From the NCBI RefSeq assembly GCF_028714775.1, contig NZ_JAQTLS010000002.1:1-64000 (forward strand): a stretch of DNA of 64,000 nucleotides. The letters run 5' to 3'. Below the pieces are notes generated by a model. That model searched no databases. It had not been told where the DNA came from and worked only from the letters and a program-made list of their open reading frames with translations. Origin of the DNA: Thiothrix sp. GTDB taxonomy: Bacteria; Pseudomonadota; Gammaproteobacteria; Thiotrichales; Thiotrichaceae. The translations under genes and the position numbers were made by a program. Positions within the stretch are counted from its first letter, which is position 1, and every line of letters begins with the position of its first letter. Of the stretch, positions 25,050 to 33,880 are shown piece by piece.

Positions 25050-25901
25050 TCATGCGCCACCTGCGTTTAAAGCAGCAAGCCGATTAGCCAGTTGCAGAAA
25101 GTAGTCTGTTGACCAGATGTTGAGTACTTTGGCATCAGGTATGAATTTCACAACATCCTGCTTGGCGCTGTCAAAATCTACTGCCATGATGCGCTGGTGT
25201 AACCGTACTTGTAGTTCAGTTTCTGACACAACTTCTTGGCGAATAGCACCGCTTTCATAAGCTCGTCTGGCGAAATGCGCCAGATTGGGTGAGACGTTAT
25301 GGCGTATATACCACTCAAAATCGAACCAATCACGCCCCTTCACCCGATTTTTCCATTGACGGAATAGCAGTGCGTGTAACTTTCCGGCAAAAAGATCGGG
25401 CAGGGAAAAGCACTTGACGTAAAAAGAAAACGGTTGGAGTAGCAGCTTTTCTTCCGTAGCGAAACCCAGCGGTGGCAAGGTATCCACCTCAAACTTGATT
25501 TTGACCTTGCGGGCGCTGCTAATGTTCAGGCTGAACACTTGGGTGTTGTTCTTCAAAAAGGCTGATTCTATCTGGCTGTCCGTGGTCTTTTGTTTGGTCG
25601 TAATCTCTACATCCAAACCCAATGCCTTAAATTCAGCGATCACCGCTTTGAAGTACGGTTGCAAAGAAAATTCAGCATCCGGTTGCAACAGTGAAAAATC
25701 CAAGTCTTCAGAGAAGCGTGGCAAACCATGAAAAATCCGCAGGCAAGTGCCACCGTAAAAAGCGGCTTGCTCAAAAAAGCCTGCGCGGTTGAGACCTGCC
25801 AATGCTACTTCCTGCATGACTTCGCGAAGTGCTTGATCGTGTTGCTCGACATTGACCAATGGATAGCGGTTCAACATCTGTTCCAGCAAATTCACTGCCA
25901 T
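25050..25901 (-). CDS. abiEii: AbiEii-type nucleotidyltransferase toxin
   Basis: The 283-residue protein has the AbiEii/AbiGii nucleotidyltransferase core: FYGGTCLRIFHGLPRFSEDLDFSL at about 48-71, written here in parts as FYGGTCLRIFHG and RFSEDLDF. A Lys-containing segment FAGKLHALLFR and KGRDWFDF follow. AbiE toxins modify tRNAs with nucleotides and stop growth during phage infection (type IV toxin-antitoxin). It overlaps the antitoxin gene by 10 bases, the classic arrangement. It is placed tail-to-tail with the sulfur-binding-domain gene, whose HNH part may have been lost when this module arrived. Confidence 0.9.
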   Translation of the reverse strand: MAVNLLEQMLNRYPLVNVEQHDQALREVMQEVALAGLNRAGFFEQAAFYGGTCLRIFHGLPRFSEDLDFSLLQPDAEFSLQPYFKAVIAEFKALGLDVEITTKQKTTDSQIESAFLKNNTQVFSLNISSARKVKIKFEVDTLPPLGFATEEKLLLQPFSFYVKCFSLPDLFAGKLHALLFRQWKNRVKGRDWFDFEWYIRHNVSPNLAHFARRAYESGAIRQEVVSETELQVRLHQRIMAVDFDSAKQDVVKFIPDAKVLNIWSTDYFLQLANRLAALNAGGA

Positions 25902-26536
25902 TGTTTGATAGCCTCGTACAAATTGCCCAGCAATGCGGTTTTATGCCCTGATTGCCGATAGGCTGCGATGATTTCCAAGTTAATCATGCCTGATTCATCA
26001 GCATCAAAGCGCAGGTCATCCAGCAAGAAATATTGCATGGATTTGACAGAATGCACCCGTAAGTTGCGGCTCAGTACCAGTCTGTCACACAAAGCCTTGG
26101 CAGGTGCGGCAAGTAAGCAATAACCACCGCCTTCCACCGCCACTGATTCTAGGCCGATAGGGTACAGCCCGTCTGGCAGGTGTTGGTAGGAAAAGCGCCC
26201 CACATCCGTTTCGAGCGTTTGGCTTCGCCGCGTTGTCACTGAGGTGACTTCCAGCACCTTTTCGGGGATTAGTCCGTGATGCCATAAGGCGTAGTCCAGT
26301 GATACACAGGAAGGCCCATACAGCAGGTTGGCGACCAGCAGGCGCACAATTGGTTTCCCCGTCAATTCAGGTGAAACCACATACATACCGCGTTTCACGG
26401 GTAGTAGGACGCCTTCCTCCAGCCAGCGGGAAATCTTGTTATTGGGGGTTTTGTAGCCGTTGAGTACTGACAACAACGTTTGATGCATAACAGGAATGTT
26501 GCCAAAAGACTTAAGCTGTAACTCGGCATTTCGCAT
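25892..26536 (-). CDS. abiEi: AbiEi-type antitoxin
   Basis: The 214-residue protein has an N-terminal winged-helix segment (about 15-55, with NNKISRWLEEGVLLPVKRGMY) followed by the AbiEi domain with YGPSCVSLDYALWHHGLIPE and VTSVTTRRSQ. It should counteract AbiEii and repress its own promoter. The gene precedes abiEii with a 10-base overlap. A strong palindrome 29 bases upstream of the ATG is the likely operator. Confidence 0.9.
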   Translation of the reverse strand: MRNAELQLKSFGNIPVMHQTLLSVLNGYKTPNNKISRWLEEGVLLPVKRGMYVVSPELTGKPIVRLLVANLLYGPSCVSLDYALWHHGLIPEKVLEVTSVTTRRSQTLETDVGRFSYQHLPDGLYPIGLESVAVEGGGYCLLAAPAKALCDRLVLSRNLRVHSVKSMQYFLLDDLRFDADESGMINLEIIAAYRQSGHKTALLGNLYEAIKQWQ

Positions 26537-26564
26537 GACATAACCGTTGAAAATGTTTACTTGA

Positions 26565-26579
26565 TTTGATTAAATCAAA
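26565..26579. promoter_or_regulatory. Inverted repeat upstream of abiEi, likely AbiEi operator
   Basis: TTTGATTAAATCAAA is a perfect dyad with 7-base arms around one base, in an AT-rich stretch upstream of abiEi. AbiEi antitoxins are known to bind inverted repeats in their own promoter. Position and symmetry support autoregulation; the exact promoter boxes cannot be assigned. Confidence 0.55.
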
Positions 26580-26640
26580 CTAAGCATGAGAAATCAACGT
26601 ATGTTGCTAGGTTCTGAAACTACAGTAAGACCACATAAGC

Positions 26641-26667
26641 GCCGCCCTAATCAATGAAAAGGGCGGC
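26641..26667. terminator. GC-rich hairpin downstream of dacB
   Basis: GCCGCCCT at 26641-26648 pairs perfectly with AGGGCGGC at 26660-26667 around an 11-base loop. It lies about 55-80 bases past the dacB stop. No clear T-run follows on either strand, so it may be a weak or factor-dependent terminator, or an RNA-stabilising hairpin. Confidence 0.4.
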
Positions 26668-26719
26668 TCGTATGTAAAAACGAAGTTCTACTTCAAATGC
26701 GGGAGTGGGCAATCAACAC

Positions 26720-28174
26720 TTAGCGCGAAGCAAAATTATTGCTGCTGCCGAAGTAAACCCATTCCACCAAGTCATCGTGTATGTCCCGTGCACCGGGCGC
26801 ACCGGGGTCATTGTGCAAAATGCTCACTACATACGGCAAGCCATTGGCGGCGGTGATAAAGCCTGCCAGCGCCTTCACATTTTTCAATGTGCCTGTTTTG
26901 AACTTGCCACGGCCTGCCAAGTTGGTCATGCGTTTCTTGACCGTGCCTTCCATGCCGATGGTTGCCATTGAATTCAGCATATCGCTACGGAAAGGGCTGT
27001 TATAAATGTCGATCAGCATTTCACCCATTTCACGGGCGGAAATGCGTTCCACACGGCTAAGGCCAGAGCCGTTTTCAATCCGTAAGTTCGAGAAGCGCAA
27101 ACCACGGCTTTCCAACCATTGACCGACAGCCGCAGCACCTTTTTGGGTGGTTCCCGGTGCGCCAAGCTGTTTTGCGCCAACCGACAGGAGCAACTGGCGA
27201 GCCATGACGTTGTTACTGTCTTTGTTGATTTCCATGATGATTTCACGCAAAGGCGCGGACAGGTGGGTTTGCACCAATTGCGCCCCGGACGGCGTTGTGC
27301 CGATTTGCAGGCCACCGCCTAAGTTGCCGCCCATTTCAGCATTCCAGATACGCCAGAAGTCAGCGAACAGGTTGGCATTCAAATCGCGTGTATTGCGCGG
27401 TGCGAGGCGGCAAATGCGCTGGACTTGCCCAGCCTTACCCGGCATGTTGTAGCAACTGCCCCACTCACCGTACAGCAAAGCTTCGGGTTCAGCGTTATAG
27501 GCTGCACCTTCCGCACCATCAATCGTACCTTGGTTTTGCACATTGAAATAGGTTTTGTCGATGACGAAATTACCCGCGATATTGCGTACACCCCGCGCCC
27601 GCAGTGCTTGCAGCAATTGACGGAAGCCAGCTTCACGGAAATCGGGGTCGCCGTAACCTTTGATGATGACATCACCTTGCAGGGTATCGCCCGCCAGATT
27701 CCCGGTGGTATAGATTTCAGTCGGCCAACGGTAGTCAGCGCCCAATACGCCCAAGGCCGTATACGTTGTCACCAGTTTCATGGTGGAAGCGGGGTTACGT
27801 GGGGTGTCAGCATACGCAGTCAGGATCGGTTGCCCGCCATTTACCGGGCGGACATAAGCCCCCATGTTCTGCTCAGCCAAACCACGCAAGCGCAAGCTGC
27901 TGGCAATGCTATCCGGTAACTGGTTAAGCTTGCCCGGCCCACGATAAGCTTTGTCCCCGCCCGCAGAGGGCAGGTTAGTCGGTGATGCATCGCCACGCGG
28001 TGCGTGAGAGGCGTAACTTTGGTTGTGAGGCCGACCCTGTGGTCGGTAGGGAGCTACGTCATTGATGTATGACGAGTCAGCCGAAGCGCCAGAATCCTGT
28101 GGCGTCGGTTGTGAACTGCACGCTATAACAGAAATGGATAAAACGGTCATCGCCGCGATACGCCAATTCAGCAT
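26720..28174 (-). CDS. dacB: D-alanyl-D-alanine carboxypeptidase/endopeptidase (PBP4, S13 family), lipoprotein-like signal
   Basis: PBP4-type enzymes cleave D-Ala-D-Ala ends and peptide cross-links in peptidoglycan in the periplasm. The protein of about 484 residues starts with MLNWRIAAMTVLSISVIACS, a lipobox-like signal, followed by a Ser/Pro-rich linker to about residue 80. The active-site motifs are SxxK in NPASTMKLV, SxN in DSNNVMARQ and KTG in FKTGTLKNV. The ATG at 28174 follows a GGGGGAG site. The upstream in-frame extension is not convincing. Confidence 0.9.
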   Translation of the reverse strand: MLNWRIAAMTVLSISVIACSSQPTPQDSGASADSSYINDVAPYRPQGRPHNQSYASHAPRGDASPTNLPSAGGDKAYRGPGKLNQLPDSIASSLRLRGLAEQNMGAYVRPVNGGQPILTAYADTPRNPASTMKLVTTYTALGVLGADYRWPTEIYTTGNLAGDTLQGDVIIKGYGDPDFREAGFRQLLQALRARGVRNIAGNFVIDKTYFNVQNQGTIDGAEGAAYNAEPEALLYGEWGSCYNMPGKAGQVQRICRLAPRNTRDLNANLFADFWRIWNAEMGGNLGGGLQIGTTPSGAQLVQTHLSAPLREIIMEINKDSNNVMARQLLLSVGAKQLGAPGTTQKGAAAVGQWLESRGLRFSNLRIENGSGLSRVERISAREMGEMLIDIYNSPFRSDMLNSMATIGMEGTVKKRMTNLAGRGKFKTGTLKNVKALAGFITAANGLPYVVSILHNDPGAPGARDIHDDLVEWVYFGSSNNFASR

Positions 28175-28425
28175 AAATCTCCCCCTGCTTAATCCTGTCA
28201 AAAAACCATAGCCTAGCGTAGAAGCAGACGCGCTAAAACTCAAGCCTATATGGCTTCCGCGCGAAAAATTATCCTCTCCGCTCGTCAGCGGGTTGCTTAA
28301 ATTCTATAAAAATGTTCCCTCAAAGCGACAAACGTTGTGAATAAACAACGTTCTGAGACAGTAGACAAACAAATCGGGCGTGCTATTCTTGCGAAAAATT
28401 AACGTTATCCGTTTGGAGTATGAGG

Positions 28426-29289
28426 ATGAAACCATCCACGACTGAGCTCATGAACCCGATAAAACGTTTGGGGCTGGGCATATTATTGGGGCTATCAATC
28501 TGTGCAAGTAACTTTCCTACCGACGCGGTAGCCAAGGGGAAGGTCACGGAAAAAACACAGACTAGCAAGAAAACCAAACACACCGTCAAAAAGTCTGAGG
28601 ATAAAAAGGCCGAGAAGTCATCAAGCAAGGGCAAAGTGAAGTTGGCTAGCAAGTCTAGCAAACACAAGACCGATAAGGCTGACGCAGCGGATAAGCCATC
28701 AAGCAAGGGCAAAGCAAAGTTGGCGAGTAAATCTGCCAAACACAAGGCCGACAAAGCCGAGGAAGACAACAAGACAGCGAAAAAAGACAAAACCAGCAGG
28801 CACGCCAAACTTGCCAAGAAATACAAAAAATCATCAAAAGTTGCTGAAGTAAAAGCAACGCACAAGACCAAAACTTCCCGTAAAAGCACGGCTACCAAGC
28901 ACAAGCTTGTCCGCACCCCGCCGACAAACCAGTACAACATCACTTTCGTTCCAGAAGGCACTGCTGAAGAAGCAGATACCCAAGCACAGGGGCGCTTGCT
29001 TCAGGTCGGTACTGCTTCCTATTACGGCGATGCCTTTGATGGTGGGCGTACCGCTAGCGGCGAACGTTTCGACCAAGACAAGTTAACTTGCGCCCACGGC
29101 AGCTTGCCGTTTGGTTGCAAAATCCGTGTCACTAACTTGCGCAACAACAAGTCAGTCCAAGTAAAAGTGAATGACCGGGGCGGTTTCGCCAAACACGGGC
29201 GCGTGCTCGACCTTTCCAAAGCGGCAGCGCGGGAAATTGGCATGGTCAATACCGGTACTGCCAAAGTCAAAATTGAAGTGCTGGAATAA
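28426..29289 (+). CDS. RlpA-like double-psi beta-barrel protein with Lys-rich repeats
   Basis: The protein of about 287 residues has an N-terminal hydrophobic signal, a very Lys/Ala/Ser-rich region at about 35-165, and a C-terminal RlpA domain with GTASYYGDAFDGGRTASGE, LTCAHGSLPFGC, VNDRGGFAKHGRVLDLS. RlpA proteins act on peptidoglycan at the septum, some as lytic transglycosylases cutting naked glycan strands. The basic linker probably binds the cell wall or DNA-like polyanions. The ATG at 28426 lies 7 bases after GGAG; one at 28420 is also in frame. It is divergent from dacB, another wall enzyme. Confidence 0.8.
   Translation: MKPSTTELMNPIKRLGLGILLGLSICASNFPTDAVAKGKVTEKTQTSKKTKHTVKKSEDKKAEKSSSKGKVKLASKSSKHKTDKADAADKPSSKGKAKLASKSAKHKADKAEEDNKTAKKDKTSRHAKLAKKYKKSSKVAEVKATHKTKTSRKSTATKHKLVRTPPTNQYNITFVPEGTAEEADTQAQGRLLQVGTASYYGDAFDGGRTASGERFDQDKLTCAHGSLPFGCKIRVTNLRNNKSVQVKVNDRGGFAKHGRVLDLSKAAAREIGMVNTGTAKVKIEVLE
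28621..28776 (+). repeat. Tandem 78-base (26-residue) repeat inside the RlpA-like gene
   Basis: Two successive units start with SSKGKVKLASKSSKHK (28621) and SSKGKAKLASKSAKHK (28699), giving a period of 78 bases. They lie in the Lys-rich linker. The copies differ at several positions, so the repeat is not brand new. Unequal exchange could change linker length between strains. Confidence 0.7.
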
Positions 29290-29296
29290 GCCTCAC

Positions 29297-30649
29297 TTAC
29301 AGGAAGCGGCTGACTAAGATCATGTCGCTTTCCACCCCTTGCGGTAGCGGGATGCGCACTTTATGCCCGCTGCCGGGGGCGGTTTCCATCGGAATGCCAT
29401 CAAGGTTTTCCATGCTTTCCAAGGTAGTTTCACGGTTGCCTTCCGGCAGTACCAGTTCCAAGCGGTCGCCGACGCTGAAACGGTTTTTCACATCCAGTTC
29501 AATCCAACCCTGTTCCTTATCCACGCTGATTGCTTCGGCAACGAATTGCTGCTGATGCCCGAGGGATGCGCCTTGCATGTAGTTTTGGTATTCGTGGGTA
29601 TGGTGGCGTTCGTAAAAGCCGTCGGTGTAACCCCTGTTCGCCAAGTTTTCCAGCACGCCCAGCAGTTTGGGGTCGAAACTGCGTCCCGCTAGCGCATCGT
29701 CAATCGCTTGTTTATAGGTTTGCGCGGTGCGGGCAACGTAGTAGTGCGACTTGGTGCGGCCTTCGATTTTAAGGCAATCCACGCCGATTTCCGTGAGTTT
29801 CTGGACGTGTTCGATGGCACGTAAGTCTTTGGAATTCATGATGTACGTGCCGTGTTCGTCTTCCATCACGGGCATCAGTTCGCCGGGGCGGTTGGTTTCT
29901 TCGAGGAAATACACCTTGTCGGCGAGCGGGTGGCGTTCTTGCCCCCCCATCCCCAGCCCTTCCCCCGCACGCAGGGCATCCATTGGCAGGATGGCTTCCT
30001 TCGGTACAAATTTACCTTCCGCTGCTTCCACCGCTTCGGTGGTTTTGTATTCCCAGCGGCAAGCATTGGTGCAAGTGCCTTGGTTGGGGTCGCGGTGGTT
30101 GAAATACCCCGACAGCAGGCAACGCCCGGAATAGGCAATGCACAACGCGCCATGCACGAACACTTCCAATTCCATGTCAGGGCATTGCTGGCGGATTTCG
30201 GCGATTTCGTCCAGCGACAATTCGCGGGAAAGGATCACGCGGGTCAGGCCAATGCTCTGCCAAAATTTCACGGTGGCGTAGTTGACCGTATTGGCTTGCA
30301 CGGAAAGGTGTACCGGCATTTCAGGCCATTTTTCGCGCACCAACATGATCAGGCCGGGGTCAGCCATGATCAGCGCATCCGGTTGCATTGCAATCACTGG
30401 GGCAATGTCGGCGAGGAATGTGCCAATCTTGCTGTTGTGCGGGGAAATGTTCGCGGCGACGAAAAACTGCTTGCCCTGCGAATGCGCTTCCGCAATCCCT
30501 AACGCCAACACTTCGTTTTTGAAGTCGTTATTGCGTACCCGCAGGGAATAGCGTGGCTGGCCTGCATAGACCGCATCCGCACCGTAGGCGAAGGCGTGGC
30601 GCATGGCTTTTAATGTCCCGGCGGGGGCGAGCAGTTCAGGGCGTTTCAT
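29297..30649 (-). CDS. trhP: Peptidase U32 family tRNA uridine 5-hydroxylation protein
   Basis: The 450-residue protein starts MKRPELLAPAGTLKAMRHAF, typical of the U32 family, and has the Cys cluster HGALCIAYSGRC ... GTCTNACRW expected to hold an iron-sulfur cluster. Length and the AGEGLGMGG insert match YegQ/TrhP, which uses prephenate to hydroxylate uridine 34 of certain tRNAs. It is not RlhA, which is longer. It is convergent with the RlpA-like gene, 7 bases apart. Confidence 0.85.
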   Translation of the reverse strand: MKRPELLAPAGTLKAMRHAFAYGADAVYAGQPRYSLRVRNNDFKNEVLALGIAEAHSQGKQFFVAANISPHNSKIGTFLADIAPVIAMQPDALIMADPGLIMLVREKWPEMPVHLSVQANTVNYATVKFWQSIGLTRVILSRELSLDEIAEIRQQCPDMELEVFVHGALCIAYSGRCLLSGYFNHRDPNQGTCTNACRWEYKTTEAVEAAEGKFVPKEAILPMDALRAGEGLGMGGQERHPLADKVYFLEETNRPGELMPVMEDEHGTYIMNSKDLRAIEHVQKLTEIGVDCLKIEGRTKSHYYVARTAQTYKQAIDDALAGRSFDPKLLGVLENLANRGYTDGFYERHHTHEYQNYMQGASLGHQQQFVAEAISVDKEQGWIELDVKNRFSVGDRLELVLPEGNRETTLESMENLDGIPMETAPGSGHKVRIPLPQGVESDMILVSRFL

Positions 30650-30727
30650 GGGGCGAAATCCAATCCGTTACGTTAAGGCCGGGATTATATTCCCAAGCGG
30701 TGCGCTAGGCGAATGCCCTTGTTGCCA

Positions 30728-32713
30728 TTAAAACGTCACGACCAACGGTGAATCTTGCACCTCCCATTGCCCCTTCGCCACATTTTCCCCCGTGCCGCTG
30801 TTGAACAGTAGGTAACTGTACTTGCCGTAATGCGGTAGTTTGGCAAGCATCCTATCCAATCCGTCAGGGGTGGAAGCATCCAGCAGCACCATATTTTGTT
30901 GCCCTGCCCGCAATGCCAGTGCCAGCGTGTGCAAGCCGCAGGTGTAATTGACACTGTTGAGGGTGTAGGCCGCATCCGTCAGGCGGAAGGGTTCCTTTGC
31001 CCGCTCCAGCAAGCCTTGCAAGGCAAGATTGTCACCGCCGAGCAAGATAACCGTGCCAGTATCGGGCAAAGGCTGGTCGTCATACTGCACCCGTAAGGTT
31101 TTATCGTGGGCTTTCAGCGCGTCCAACCAGCTTTCCCACGCGACTTGCATCGCGGCATCGGTTTTGCGTGACAGCACGTAAGTCTTGGTTTCCTTGCCAT
31201 ACAGCACGCCGATGGAGGCTGGCAATTCCGCCGGATCAGGCAGGCGGAACAGGTCGAAATCCGGGTCAAGTGCCAAACGCTTGGGTTTTGCAGGCAGTTT
31301 CAGGGTAAACGTCTGCTTGGCTTGGGTCATGTGCAAGGTTTCACGCTGTTCGGGCTGCTTGCTGTCGGTAAATTGCAGGCGGGCGGGAATATCCAGCGGA
31401 AAGGCTTTGCCCGCCTGCGTTTGTTCCAACGTCAGTTCAAGCTGGTAGTCGGAAGCGGCGGGTTTGAGCGTATGGCTGGCGATTTTCAGTTGCGGTGCAC
31501 CTGTGGTTTCGAGCCATTCATGCTGGAAACTGGCATCCACCTGCAAGGCCGCGAGCAAATCACCGAACGTGGCGGGGCGGAAACGGAAGTCGCGGTAAAA
31601 CCCCTTCAATCCAGTGAATAACTTTTCATCACCCAACTGGCGGCGTAGCATGTGGAACAACATCAGCGACTTGTCGTAACCGATGGCTTGGGTGGTGGCA
31701 TCATGGCGGCTGCGGAAGCTGGCAAGTGGGAAATCGGCTTGTTCCCCAACGAACGTGGCGTACTTTTGCAAGGCAGCGCGGCGGTATTCAATACCTTCGC
31801 CCTGTTGCTCCTTGATGCGCTGGTCAGCCAGATAGGCGGTTAAGCCTTCCGACCAATTGCCGTGGCTGGCATCAACGTAGACCCCATTGCCCCACCAGTT
31901 GTGCAAAATTTCGTGCGGAAATGCACTGTCCAAAATGAACGGTAAACGCATCACACGCGACCCAAGTAAGGTAAACGATGGCATACCCCAGCCCGTTTCC
32001 CAAAAACTTTCTACCGTAGCGAACTTTGCATAAGGGTAATCCCCCAGTAATGCCGAATAACTGTCGATGTATTTTTGGCTGGTTTGCAGGTAACGTTTGG
32101 CTAAGGTTTCATCCGCTGTTTGTAAATACACCATTGCCGTGGCGTGCTTGCCGGATTGTTGGTAAACGTGAAACTTGCCTGCAATCAAGTGGATGCTGTC
32201 CTGCGGGTGGGTTTCACGCCAGCCTTGTGCGGTTTGTTCGCCTTGGCTGAGGCTGACCCAACCTTCCGGTAAGCGCATTTGTAAGTCGAAAGTATGCAGC
32301 GCGTCGGTAACTTGTGGATACCATTGGCTATTGCCATCAAGATACACGCCGCGTTCGTTGAGTAGCACGCACGTTTGGGTCAGCCATGCGCAATCCGGTG
32401 TTGAGGCCAACTTACCGCTGTACGTGAGGGTAATAGCCTGCTGTTCGGGCGGAAGTGTAATACTATAGCGGTTAGGGGCAAGCGTTTGGGTGCGGGGGCT
32501 GTTCAAGCTGAATGCTGACCCTAGCGTAAAGGCAAATTGCCCGTCGTGGCGCAGGGTGTCTGGTACTGTCAGCGTGTCTTCCACCTGTAAGGAACCCGTT
32601 TTGACATCAGGCATGACACGTAAGACATGATGCAACACCGGCAAGTTATCCGCTGCTACCGGAACCGGCAGGGATAAAATCATCAGGATAAAAAGATGTT
32701 TCAGAATCCACAT
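30728..32713 (-). CDS. M1-family zinc aminopeptidase-like periplasmic protein
   Basis: The protein of about 661 residues starts with a signal peptide (MWILKHLFILMILSLPVPVA) ending near residue 22. A metal site of the M1 peptidase family follows: HEILHNWWGNG, then the third ligand Glu in NWSEGLTAYL. The N-terminal part is beta-rich and the C-terminal about 250 residues are a non-catalytic domain. It should trim peptides in the periplasm; substrate unknown. I chose the ATG at 32713 to put the signal at the N-terminus. It is divergent from the ChaN gene with only 15 bases between starts, so at least one promoter lies inside the other gene. Confidence 0.8.
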   Translation of the reverse strand: MWILKHLFILMILSLPVPVAADNLPVLHHVLRVMPDVKTGSLQVEDTLTVPDTLRHDGQFAFTLGSAFSLNSPRTQTLAPNRYSITLPPEQQAITLTYSGKLASTPDCAWLTQTCVLLNERGVYLDGNSQWYPQVTDALHTFDLQMRLPEGWVSLSQGEQTAQGWRETHPQDSIHLIAGKFHVYQQSGKHATAMVYLQTADETLAKRYLQTSQKYIDSYSALLGDYPYAKFATVESFWETGWGMPSFTLLGSRVMRLPFILDSAFPHEILHNWWGNGVYVDASHGNWSEGLTAYLADQRIKEQQGEGIEYRRAALQKYATFVGEQADFPLASFRSRHDATTQAIGYDKSLMLFHMLRRQLGDEKLFTGLKGFYRDFRFRPATFGDLLAALQVDASFQHEWLETTGAPQLKIASHTLKPAASDYQLELTLEQTQAGKAFPLDIPARLQFTDSKQPEQRETLHMTQAKQTFTLKLPAKPKRLALDPDFDLFRLPDPAELPASIGVLYGKETKTYVLSRKTDAAMQVAWESWLDALKAHDKTLRVQYDDQPLPDTGTVILLGGDNLALQGLLERAKEPFRLTDAAYTLNSVNYTCGLHTLALALRAGQQNMVLLDASTPDGLDRMLAKLPHYGKYSYLLFNSGTGENVAKGQWEVQDSPLVVTF

Positions 32714-32728
32714 AGATTGTTGACCAAA

Positions 32729-33880
32729 ATGATGAACCATAAGTTATTGGTGGCCTGTTGCCTTGGCTTTACCCTGTTTGCTGCCAGCGGGCAAGCGGCG
32801 ATGTTGGAACACCGTAGCCAGCCGGAAGTCCTCGCGTGGTTGGGGAACTACCAGCCGGAAGTCGTCAGTGCGGATAAGCGTTTACCTTTTCCTGCCCTGA
32901 TGGATGCATTGGGTCATAACCGCGTGGTTTTTGTCGGTGAAACCCACGACCGTTACGACCATCACCTCAACCAGCTTGCCATTCTACAAGCATTGCACCA
33001 GAGAAACCCGCGACTTGCCATTGGGGTGGAGTGGTTCCAGCAGCCTTTCCAGCCAGTGGTCGATGATTTTCTCGCGGGCAAAATCGACGAAAATGAATTG
33101 CTGCGCCGCACGGCTTACTTTGACCGCTGGCGTTACGACTACCGCATGTTGCGCCCGATCATGGAATACGCCAAGGCCAACCATTTGCCGGTGATTGCGT
33201 TGAATGCCCCGGCGGAGTTGACCCGCAAGGTTTCCCACGGCGGTTTGCAAGCCCTGAGTCCGGCGGAACGGGCGCAGTTACCCGCCAGCATCAGCCCACC
33301 CGATGAGGCTTACCGCTCACGGTTGGCAAAAATTTTTGCGGAACATTCCGGTAAGCAGCAACTGGAGAATTTCGTGCAGGTGCAGCGGATTTGGGATGAA
33401 ACCATGGCACAAAACATCAGCCGTTTCCTGCAACCCAATCCGGCGTGGCAGATGGTGGTGTTTTCCGGTTCCGGGCATATCAGCCACGGCGCAGGCATCC
33501 CCCAAGACGTGGCGCAACAAATGCCGGACATCAAGCTGGCAACCGTGGTCAGCAGTGATATGCGCGACATCCAACCGGACATGGCGGATTATTTTATCCT
33601 GACGCGCCCCTATTCCTTGCCGCCGACCGGCAAGTTGGGGGTATGGCTAAATACCATCGGTAAAACCGTGCAGATTGGTGAAATGGCGGCAGGCAGCGCG
33701 GCTCAGAAAGCCGGGCTGCAAACCGGCGACCGATTGGCAAGCCTAGATGGCATCGCCATTACTAGCATGACCGACCTGATGCTGACACTGGCGCAATATA
33801 AGCCGGGGCAGCAGGTGCAGGTGCAGGTGGCGCGTGCGGGTGAGACGAATTTGTCCGCCTATGCTGTGACCTTGCAGTAA
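32729..33880 (+). CDS. ChaN-family haem-binding protein with C-terminal PDZ domain
   Basis: The protein of about 383 residues has a signal peptide (LLVACCLGFTLFAASGQA) and a ChaN domain with VVFVGETHDRYDHHLNQL and AIGVEWFQQPFQ. It ends with a PDZ domain at about 305-383 (GEMAAGSAAQKAGLQTGDRL). ChaN proteins bind haem and are linked to iron uptake; the PDZ addition suggests docking to another exported protein. The Cys residues in the signal lack a clear lipobox. Start ATGs at 32729 and 32732 are both possible. Its 3' end overlaps the convergent nitrilase-like gene by 119 bases. Confidence 0.8.
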   Translation: MMNHKLLVACCLGFTLFAASGQAAMLEHRSQPEVLAWLGNYQPEVVSADKRLPFPALMDALGHNRVVFVGETHDRYDHHLNQLAILQALHQRNPRLAIGVEWFQQPFQPVVDDFLAGKIDENELLRRTAYFDRWRYDYRMLRPIMEYAKANHLPVIALNAPAELTRKVSHGGLQALSPAERAQLPASISPPDEAYRSRLAKIFAEHSGKQQLENFVQVQRIWDETMAQNISRFLQPNPAWQMVVFSGSGHISHGAGIPQDVAQQMPDIKLATVVSSDMRDIQPDMADYFILTRPYSLPPTGKLGVWLNTIGKTVQIGEMAAGSAAQKAGLQTGDRLASLDGIAITSMTDLMLTLAQYKPGQQVQVQVARAGETNLSAYAVTLQ

